Positions 56,031 to 64,000 of a DNA stretch of 64,000 bases are shown here, piece by piece. The stretch covers positions 1 to 64,000 of the forward strand of contig JADANN010000088.1 of NCBI GenBank assembly GCA_018806985.1, in the 5' to 3' direction. The first letter of the stretch is position 1; every line of letters starts with the position of its first letter. The notes under the pieces are model-generated. The model was not told the origin of the DNA and made no database searches. It was given only the letters and a program-made list of their open reading frames with translations. This DNA comes from Angiostrongylus vasorum (taxonomy: Eukaryota > Nematoda > Chromadorea > Rhabditida > Metastrongylidae). The translations under genes and the position numbers were made by a program.

Positions 56031-56215
56031 GCCCTGTGAAATTGCCCCATTTATGTGGTGTTCCGTTGAAGAAGATCTGGCTCGATGCGACAACGAGGAC
56101 AACCACGCCGAGAGTACCAAGGCCTGTTGATATCGAATCCCACCATCGGCTCTAAGAAAGAAGACGTCGAAACGTTGACCGAATAAAACTGGCATAACAA
56201 CCTCGTGTATGCTTG
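56030..56215 (+). repeat. Family H repeat, copy
   Basis: GTTCCGTTGAAGAAGATCTGG, CTCGATGCGACAACGAGGAC, the motif at 56147-56181, then ATAACAACCTCGTGTATGCT. Aligns with 14380-14565. Confidence 0.55.
56147..56181 (+). ncRNA. Hammerhead-like motif
   Basis: CGGCU, CUAAGAA where CUGANGA is expected, AAGACGUC, GAAAC, GUU, GACCG. GAAA intact; first core box mutated. Confidence 0.35.
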
Positions 56216-56739
56216 ACGTCCAAAAAGTTACTGATTATTACTACTGAGGGTGAAAGACGGTCGGTTCAAAAACTTTGGTTTCACCAATTTTTCTGTTTTC
56301 AAATATTTGTTGACAATTGATACATTGTTACACTTTTTTGCTTACTTCGCTTTTATTTTACATCGGTAAATTATGATGTTAAATACAATCACAATGATGC
56401 CAAAGATCAGAGTCCAGTTCACATTTGAGCTCACGACTACCTTTGCCGTGGGCTCGCGTGTTATTCGTTGCACCGCTAGGGGCACTCGTTCTTCCTTTCT
56501 TCGGCCAGTTTTTCTTTTTTTTTACAAGAATGGTGCCATCACACATCATGCGTCATTATGCTTGTAGTTCCAACCCAATTCGTACACAAAAAACGGTAAA
56601 CGAGAAAAAGACACTAAGGAAAGCGTATGCCTGGGATTTCCCAAGAGGTCGTTCTTGAAAGGATGGAAGAATAAAGCCCTCAAAATTTGATATTTCCTTA
56701 GGGATATGCTATGCATTCGTCTTCATTAAATATCGCTTG
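56216..56739. other. No recognisable gene
   Basis: Short frames only. Confidence 0.3.
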
Positions 56740-56950
56740 AGATGACTGAATGCATATCTGGCCTATAGAATGACTCGCGGTGGCCGACCGATGTAGCGAG
56801 TCAGTGCTGCTATTCTCCCTGACGAGTCTGGTACCAATTTACCGACCCAGTAATGATGGGTGGCTACGTGAACCAGGAGCGCGGGATCGACCCCACGTGT
56901 AATGCAGAGCGCCACTAATCACTGCGCAACATGCACTCGTATCCTTCTTA
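56740..56950 (-). repeat. tRNA-like repeat family 2, copy
   Basis: Homologous to 1000-1215. Minus strand has GCGCAGTGATTAGTGGCGCT (A-box-like) and, about 20 bases on, GGGGTCGATCCCGCGC (B-box-like), then the shared body with CGAGTCATTCTATAGGCC. Confidence 0.5.
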
Positions 56951-56999
56951 AAACTGTACAAAGCAGCTCACAGACAGACTTTCTCTTCCCTACACAAGA

Positions 57000-57130
57000 A
57001 GGCGAATTGTAGAGACACAGACAGCGCTTGATAGACATTTGGCTTTATTGGAAACCTGGGGCGTTTGAAAAGGTTGCAGAAAACCACAGCGCAATGTCGT
57101 TGTTATTTCTATTTCAAAAGACGCTCATTT
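57000..57130 (+). repeat. Dispersed repeat (family 7), copy
   Basis: Shares TTTATTGGAAACCTGGGG and AAAAGGTTGCAGAAAACC with 23090-23290 and 59210-59350. Confidence 0.4.
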
Positions 57131-57857
57131 CTCTCTTCACTTTGACAGACTCTTGGTCCTACTGAAGTGCGCTATACCAGTGCTGTCCAACAACACCTCT
57201 TGCGCCAACGAAGCTGGATTTTAAGATTACGGTTGTTGAATCCCTTAGTGGAAACGAGTTTCCTTAGGGTAACAAGTGCGCATAAATCAAAAAACAAAAA
57301 ACCCCATTACTGCGGTGTATTTTAAGGTAAAACGCGAGAAGATGGATGGGCAGAATTTTCGCTACCCCGCAATTTACTGCTGTAAATGTTGCAAGATGAA
57401 TGTGGTGCTTTTTTTTTCCTCCAATCCATATATCCGTTCTAGTACTTTCTTGCTGGCAATTACCTGATCACGGCGGCGTGGTGAAACTTTCCTTATATGC
57501 ACTTCTTGCGCCGAGAGCAACATTGTTTGAAAAGCTCTTAAAATCTTTAGTGTTCAAGCAAATCGTAATAGGACTTGGTGTGAAAATTTCGATTTCTTCA
57601 CAAAAGAGAACGATGCCTATCCTTGCAATTACTTAAACTAATAATATGAATTTAACATTTACATTTATTTTACATGGCTCGTCATCACATCTACAGTGCG
57701 GATTCCAGCACTTCTCGCATTCGATTCGTTTCCTTGCGTCCAACATCCACAGTGGTCTCCGAACATGTGGAGTGTTGCTTCAGCTATTGATTGAGGAATT
57801 CGCCTTCTTTATGAACGCCATAGAACTCTGGTCGACTCGATACGTCCCGTGATCTTG
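57131..57857. other. No recognisable gene
   Basis: Several short plus frames. Part of 57650-57760 resembles 58320-58430 (CGGATTCCAGCACTT / CCGTTTCCAGCACAT). Not identified. Confidence 0.3.
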
Positions 57858-57985
57858 GAGAGGAGAAGCCAAAGACGTTCACACGTTAGTTGGAGGAAAG
57901 CATTAGGACGGGGATCGAACTGGGCGCCTTTTTCTTCCTGATCGACGGCATCTTTAACCAGCGTGCTATCCCCACCGCAATCATG
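57858..57985 (-). repeat. tRNA-like sequence (SINE head or tRNA relic)
   Basis: Minus strand: GGTGGGGATAGCACGCTGG, TTAAAGATGCC, then CCAGTTCGATCCCCGTCC. The first resembles a D-arm/A box and the last is a near-perfect B box and T-arm. The spacing is close to that of a tRNA gene with a short insert, but I could not fold a clean cloverleaf. Confidence 0.45.
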
Positions 57986-58429
57986 TGGACGCTATGGTGA
58001 TTATGGAAAAATTTAACACTTGTATGAGTACTCATCCAAAAAACTTAGTGGTTGTGGCAGTTCTTTTTTATCCGCTAACATTCAATGGTCACGAAAGCAC
58101 ACGGTGAACGCGAAAAAGAGTCATACGTTGAGATTGTTAGTACGTTGTCATTATGTGCATGACTTAAATATGTTTGTAACTTAAAAGTGCAATCTTCAGC
58201 GGCGCGCTCAGTTCTCTCCTATTGCAAATATCTCACTAAAAAAAGTGGTTATGTAATAGCACTGAGTGTGCCTTCGATTTTTGTCCAATCTGAACAATAA
58301 CAGGGAACAGTAGTTCTTTGTAGTTTCATTCTATTTCACCTCATTTTATTGCACACGACTCGTGTTCAACACGGTGCCGTTTCCAGCACATCATTCATTT
58401 GATTCGTTTCTTAAAATCCATCATCCATT

Positions 58430-58740
58430 AACTTTCGAACTTTTCAGATGCCGTCTCAGCTGCTACTAGAGGACTATCGCAATTTTTACGAATGGTGCTG
58501 AGTGCTGATTGAATCGAATCAGCCTGAAACTCTGATATAGCAGACCTAGAGCGTTCCCATTTAGAATGCTGAGAGTAGAGCGTTTTCAGAAAGGTTTGGT
58601 AACAATTGTCCAATCTTAAAAGAAGAGGAGTATTGGTTGCTGAGCACTGTGTTGGGTCGAACTAGCAGCGTGCTCGTGATGAAAAACATCATTACCACTT
58701 TGCTAGACGCTTCATGTATTTTTGCAGTTAATCATAATCT
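58430..58740 (-). repeat. Dispersed repeat (family 8), copy 2, with coding-like segment
   Basis: Minus strand frame includes HSKWERSRSAISEFQADSIQ and SALSTIRKNC, similar to a frame in 48240-48560. The flanking TCGAACTAGCAG and GCTCGTGATGA blocks are shared as well. Protein not recognised. Confidence 0.4.
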
Positions 58741-58814
58741 TTCAACAACTTCGAAATAGTTCCAGAACTCAAACACAGAACGAACAGAAAAAAGACTACC
58801 AAGTGCATTGCATT

Positions 58815-59050
58815 TTACGTCAATAAACCGACTTTCACATAAACATGGCGTGAATAATCAATATATTTGTTTAGATTCTTCAGCTTACTCGAGGTTTTAC
58901 ATAACCTCTGCTGGCCTAACGCCACCAAATGTTCGTCTTTTTCAGAGTCAGTGACTCGATTCGATGTTCCAAAGTCATTCGTCGTCGCGTTGTGGGTCGT
59001 TGTAGGTGTATCGAGTCGACTCTTCATAAGTGAAGAAGTGCTCGTAACTG
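58815..59050 (-). repeat. Family H repeat, copy
   Basis: Minus strand follows AAGAGTCGACTCGATACACC, ACAACGCGACGACG, a decayed motif (GACTCTGAAAAAGACGAAC, GCGTTAGGCC), AAAACCTCGAG and ATATTGATTATTCACGCC. Best match is 11595-11825. Confidence 0.55.
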
Positions 59051-59209
59051 GCGCTCGTTGACATGTATTTTGTAAGTGGTCCTTCCCAAACATCTCTTAT
59101 GTAAAAAAAAACCATGAAAAGAATAAAATTATGATTCGGATGAAGTGATTGCTTCGCTATACAAAACTGCTCAATGAGAAATCTTATTTTCACTAGAAAC
59201 GATAGAGAG

Positions 59210-59350
59210 ATATAGAGACTCAAACGGCACTTCACAAATATTTTTTTCTCTGGAACCTTGGAGCGTTCAAAAAGGTGGCAAAAGAAACAACAGTCCAGTG
59301 TCGCCAGGACCGTCTTCTAAACTCTTTCAAAACTGCGGCCATTTTCGTGT
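59210..59350 (+). repeat. Dispersed repeat (family 7), copy upstream of gene C
   Basis: GAGACTCAAACGGC, CTGGAACCTTGGAGCGTTCA and AAAAAGGTGGCAAAAGAAAC match 23130-23270. Part of its right end (ACTGCGGCCATTTTCG) recurs at 60407-60425. Confidence 0.4.
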
Positions 59351-59359
59351 GTAGGGGAC

Positions 59360-60857
59360 GTCGGGCCATGTGTCAATGGATGACAAGCGGAACGCGCATT
59401 TAAATTAGGATGGATGGTCTGTTAACCCAAGAAAGCACATGACAATTTTTTTCTCTTCATATTCTTCAATCCCTTCATTCTTTCATAGCACACGGTTTTC
59501 TTGAAATTATCGTACGACTGCCCGGTTTTTCTCCTCTTCTTCTATGTCTCTCTAATATCTACATATCCACTATGTTCTTTTGCGTATGTTCGCATGTTCA
59601 CAGACAGCTCTTTTGCGTGATGAAAAACGAAATCTGCAATCTAACCGTGATGTTACTACCTCTTCGTATGAATTTGTGTAATAGGTAAAGTACATCTATG
59701 TGGGTCTTTCTCACTGCCTACTTACATGTTTACTCGTACGGCCCGTCTTCACGACTTCTGAGGATCTCAAACACATTTTTCACTCACTCCATGCAATGGT
59801 TGCATACAGTAGTGGTTTGCTTCGAGCATGGAGAAATGTACGAATCACATACCGTGACGGGGAAAACAAATGCACCTGCAAGTACAGCTGTTTCACTTTA
59901 GTTACCAACACTTCCGCCCCAAGCTTAAATAGCATCCCTAGAGAGCGCTTGCATCTTCGTAGAGATGACTGTACAGCTCTTTTCGCCTATCTGTCTTCTG
60001 TTCTTTTCAACATATGAGCAATCCACCCCAGCTTCATAACTGATGTGTGTTCTCTTGGATCACAAGTATGAGATAGATTTTGAAAATCAGACCTTCACAT
60101 TCCGACAGGATGTTATCCATGCCGGTTGCATTTTAGAAGACATGGTTCAAGCGCTCTGTGAATTTTATGTCCATGTCCAATGTTCCCCCTCGTTCGCCTG
60201 AAACGGCCTTTTGTAAGTAAAGATGAGGAAGCCCTATCCACGTAGCAGCCCTGCTGTAAACTACATGTTTGACGAACCTTCGGCAAATTCCGACGGTGCT
60301 GTGTGGTGAAAATGTGATGTTTGTGCACGAAAAATATTGAAAGAGAAATAGTTTTAGTCAACCCTTTGCGGTAATAGTTATTTCAACAGAAAACGTTCAA
60401 CTCTGTCACAACTGCGGCCATTTTCGGTAGAACGCAGCCTGCGTGCCTGTCTGTGGAGCTCACCTGAAGCATTGGAATCAAGACTTACGGTTCGAAACAC
60501 ATACATACTGAAATAAGTGCGCATGGTTACGATAAAAGTTAGGGAAACCTTTTGCTGTTTTTTTCTTTCACTTTAATGGGCTATCCTCCTCGCTAAAATC
60601 CTGTAGCATTGCCTTTACTTTCAATGCTGATTTTGACGAAAGTGAGGAATCGAAGAATTTTGTTTAAAATAGTGCAGTTCTGTGTGCCGTATGACTTCGC
60701 AAACGTACAAATACTTTTAATTGGTAGAATTTATGCCCTCATTTCCAGACGAGTCAACGGAAAATGGGAATTCTTTTCCGTTATTGAGCCTGCTAATAAA
60801 CGCTGCTCTCCAAATATTCTGCAAGAGTCTCTTTTAAAGACGACTAGTTTAGGAACA
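59360..60857. promoter_or_regulatory. 5' flank of family copy C
   Basis: No promoter element is clear. An open frame runs upstream of and in frame with the chosen start (from 60609), but paralogue B and the position of the hydrophobic segment favour Met 60858. The rest is unrecognised. Confidence 0.25.
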
Positions 60858-63228
60858 ATGGTGAGAGCTCCTGTACGTTCTCAGCTCCTTTATCTGCTGA
60901 CCATCACTGCAGTTTCGGGATGCGCAGTGGTTCCAGGAGGAGCAAGTATTAATTAAAGGATTGTTTGTGTCGTAAAAGTCTTTAACTTAAAATTTATATT
61001 TACGAACGTCAACTATATCAACACCTCTAGTGCTTCATCACTTCCAAGAAAGGTGGTAATGTAAAAATATTATTTTAAAAGGAATAGCTTGGTCCACTGC
61101 TCTACAGTAGTCAAACAAAAATTTCTCAAATATATGATAACTATGTGAATATTAAAAATTGAGGATTCGGACACTGTTTAATTATTTGCTCACATAATTA
61201 TTTTGTTTATTTAGCTAAGTTTATTAATGGCAGCTTTTATTTGAGTATTTCAAAGATTGCGAAACACATCTGTTTGCTGTATACTCAGTACAAAGCCGTG
61301 AAATTCAGCAGGCTTGAGGTCGTTCACCATTGCCGGCTTCAGTTTACCCGTTCCTATGGCTTACTCTACTGCAGCAAATGTGCCCGCTCAAGCCGTTGGA
61401 ATTTCTACAAGTGCAAATGGAGCAAGAGCTTTTGTGAGGCGCATTATAATGCAAGCGGTGAGTTTTCATTTTTTTGGACGCGTTGAAGGCGACTTTAATT
61501 TGTTGAGAATTCTTCGGAATTTCGGTTCTAACGCTGTTCCTATGGTCTTAGACATTCCATTTACAAACTTCCATAATAGATCTTTCCATCGTGAGAATCT
61601 AAAAAATGCCAGCATTTCAAACGGCCAGGTGTACAAGCATCTAGAATGCGCTAGTACAGCGGTAGTGACGCCGGTCATTATGAGCACGGTGCTGGTTCGA
61701 TCCAGCCGCGGGCTCACCAAGGATCTAATTTCTCGGATGCAGGAAAACTGCTATTGGCCTAGTCCGAGAAAAAATTTGCATTCTGCAATCCACGTGGTAA
61801 CGCTGTAGCCCGGCGGCTACCTCACAACTACAGGAAGAGTTTACTCGACCGGCATTCAACCATATATTCACGAAAATACTAAGGCAGTAGCCACAGCTCA
61901 ACGGTAAAACTTGGAAGGCTTTCGTCGATGATGGACAAGCGGAAACGAATCGAACAGAGTGCGAAACGTGGTGGGACCTCCACAGTAGATGTGAGAGATT
62001 GATGGTGTAAAAAAGCTTCTCCTTTCTTTTTGAAAATACGAAACCTTAATAGTGTTTTCCAGGTATTTGACGTTCTTGAACGGCAAGGTCGTGCTGCCGG
62101 TCTCTCCGATCCCATAATCCAAATCATTTTGGGTCAGCTCACTGTGAGCATTAGCTACCAACCGCTAGAATGTGCGGACGTAACGGTTAACCAAGCTGAC
62201 CCGGCAGCACAGATAGATGGTGGGTTTTCGATATTTAACGTCCGTTCGGCAGATTAAAGAAGATAAGTAAGCACATATTCACGCGACCGTGAAAACGTTG
62301 CAACTCGTTAAGCATTTCGGTGCACCTATTCAGCGATGGTTGCAAAATTGGTTTTCATGGGAAGCGTACACCTTTCAATCGTCTTCTCGTTTAACGTTAT
62401 TTCTAAAAACAATTTGCGTTTTTTACCTTCCAAAAAAAGAGCTGAAACACTGCTATTCACAGGTCGAATCATCAAACGCGTGCCTCTTCGAGAGCTTAAT
62501 TTATGTTTCGTGTTCAATTTTAGGATTGTTCAATTGTACGAAAATCTCAAAAGTGCTGTTAGGCTTACGTTAGGGATATTTCCATCAATTGCACTAAACA
62601 AACAGAATCTTGAGAAAGTGTAAGACCGCCGAAGAAAAGATCCTGACCTTCGTTTTAGTGACAAGGAAAACATCATTCATTAAGAAACACACCGCTGTTC
62701 ACTACGCTTGAAGTAATTTAGAATTATGTCCCAAAAAATATTTCACTTCGCGGTGTGTTTTTAAATGAATAAATATTTTAGAAGGGACTGCACATCGGTT
62801 ATTTGTTTTATGAACGAAAGACCAGAAAGAAACTAAACCTCATCGATGTTCGATTTCTGGTTGGAATTGTGCTTTGCAGTAAAGCTATTTCTTTCAGCAC
62901 TGGCGAACAATGCGATGCCGAGATGTATAATCTTTGGCAATACGGTGACAGCGATTTGCAAAGAAGCTTGTACGCTAAACACTGGGGAGGGTGTTGAGGC
63001 TATTCCCGCCACAGCGCTGTCTATTTCAGGAACCCTGACGGTTTTAATTGCTCTCTTTTTACAATAATATGTTTCGAAAAAGAAAACAGATTTTTGTAGA
63101 CCACAAACGCGATCATGGCGAATTGGTCGACAGAGATGTGGCAAGGCGTGGTGAACAGAGTGATTCGAACTTTGGCGACTGGGCCGTATGGGTGGCAGTT
63201 CTTGTCCGCATTTGCCACCGTCTCATGA
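60858..63228 (+). CDS. Small secreted-protein family, copy C (complete, five exons)
   Basis: Function unknown; secretion predicted. Exons are 60858-60945, 61309-61457, 62063-62219, 62898-63040 and 63100-63228, all with GT/AG borders and a continuous frame of 221 residues. Residues 1-29 form a signal peptide (LLYLLTITAVSGCAV). Then come FTIAGFSLPVPMAYS and GARAFVRRIIMQA (exon 2), VFDVLERQGRAAGLSDPIIQ and ILGQLTVSISYQP (exon 3). Exon 4 has CIIFGNTVTAICKEAC and ISGTLT, and exon 5 has TTNAIMANWSTEMWQGVVNR and LSAFATVS. Few cysteines are conserved besides the CIIxGNTVTxIC pair. Intron 2 (605 bp) carries a tRNA-like insertion; intron 4 is 59 bp and is absent from copies A and B. This is the only copy with no visible defect. 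Possibly a clade V nematode secreted family such as SCVP; unverified. Confidence 0.75.
61640..61720 (+). repeat. tRNA-like insertion in intron 2 of gene C
   Basis: AGTACAGCGGTAGTGACGCC (A-box-like) is followed about 27 bases on by GCTGGTTCGATCCAGC, a perfect B box inside a T-arm-like hairpin. The host intron is about 450 bp longer than in A or B, which fits a SINE insertion of roughly 61490-62040. Confidence 0.55.
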
Positions 63229-63305
63229 AACAAGGAACAGAGCGAGGACTGCCTGTGATGGGCAATCCATTTATGTGACATTTTACACCGTTACTTCACG
63301 GAACC

Positions 63306-63311
63306 AATAAA
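63306..63311 (+). terminator. AATAAA polyadenylation signal of copy C
   Basis: AATAAA lies about 78 bases after the stop, in a GGAACCAATAAAC context conserved with copy B. Confidence 0.6.
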
Positions 63312-64000
63312 CAAGTTAACCATAATAGTGCTCAATGATCAAGAAAGCATAAGCATGTAGTAAAGTGTACAACGTCGAAAAAAAATTCGTGAAGTCCGAG
63401 AGAGGACATTGAGGAATCCCAAGGTGCAAAATGAGCGTGAAGAAAGGAGAAAGTTTATAAGTGACAGAATTACAGCACACTTTTGGCCGAAAAAAAATGT
63501 AAGAGGTATGCAAGGGTTGCAACTGTAATGGACTAATGGACCTAGAAGAAACAAAGTATGCGGATTTAAGTCGGAAACATGTTAAAAATTCTATTAGGAA
63601 ATGACATTGCTGGCTCAGCGAGAAGTTTTTGCATGCTGTAGCACAAAGTTTCCTACACAGCATCGCGAAGGGTTTTCTTACCTCTCTCGAACTTTCCATT
63701 CTTTAAGAATCCCTCCACTATCGTTGCTAATTTTTTATGACGACGTCAGACAAATCCCATTATATAAGTACGTGGTAACAGGCCTCTTTCTAATAATTAA
63801 AGCTGCCTTCAATTCTTAAAGATTACCGAATTTTCCACATACACTGTTGAAGCCGCTCATGAACGATGGAAACAGTGGCAACCGACATTAAATACTGGAG
63901 GAAGAAGCGTATAAGAAGAGAAGACGTGGGTGTCCTGTGACGAACATGCGCACAGATACGATGATGCAAATAAATTGATGTTGGATTGGTTTAAGCGACT
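63312..64000. other. No recognisable gene; 3' flank of copy C
   Basis: The first 50 bases resemble the 3' flanks of A and D (GTGCTCAATGATCAAG). The rest contains only unassigned short frames on both strands. Confidence 0.35.

Noticed and set aside
57858..57985. Functional tRNA gene
   Set aside because: A and B boxes are visible but no clean cloverleaf with acceptor stem and anticodon could be drawn.

Overview
This window looks like a gene-poor, repeat-rich stretch of a eukaryotic genome, most likely a clade V (strongylid, hookworm-like) nematode. Three things suggest this: short spliced exons with GT..AG introns and AATAAA signals, a multi-copy family of small secreted proteins, and decayed retroelements of two kinds. 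One kind is Penelope-like elements (PLEs, reverse transcriptase plus GIY-YIG endonuclease). The other is RTE-type non-LTR elements (APE endonuclease plus reverse transcriptase). The species call is inference; no operons, rRNA genes or CRISPR arrays are visible.

The only convincing host genes are copies of one unnamed paralogous family, about 220 residues with a signal peptide. I label seven copies A to G. C (60858-63228, five exons, 221 residues) is complete. B (24081-26663) has all exons but a one-base insertion at the start of exon 4. A (4290-5489) has exons 2-4 intact but no visible signal-peptide exon, because an inverted pair of PLEs lies in its first intron. D (10852-13205) has lost exons 1, 2 and half of 3. 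E (51035-51154) is a last-exon relic with a stop. F (32913-32991, minus) and G (54939-55025, minus) are single-exon relics. The last exon is split by a 55-59 bp intron in C and D, and probably in E, but not in A or B.

The rest is mostly mobile DNA. PLE fragments occur at about 1-130, 1470-4060, 8690-10440, 16355-20760, 31630-32330, 38200-40390, 41600-43735, 43985-45840 and 52975-54500. Two near-complete but broken copies lie tail to tail at 16970-20760. RTE fragments occur at 6560-7120, 8430-8660, 27820-30620, 33000-33900, 43735-44030, 49590-50975, 52140-52320, 52560-52975 and 55845-56030. A mariner transposase relic is at 6100-6480. An RTE-tail/PLE chimera is present twice, in opposite orientations (8430-10850 and 41520-44030).

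The most interesting structural signal is a recurring hammerhead-ribozyme-like motif: paired stem I, CUGANGA, a short stem II, GAAA, then GUC or GUU. It occurs at least fifteen times on both strands, in the 3' regions of the PLEs and in a separate short non-autonomous repeat family. Stem I shows compensatory changes. Several tRNA-like (SINE-type) dispersed repeats are also present.

The picture is of a small secreted-protein cluster expanding by duplication while PLE and RTE insertions break up most copies. Splice sites were read by eye from GT/AG and paralogue alignment. No database search was possible.
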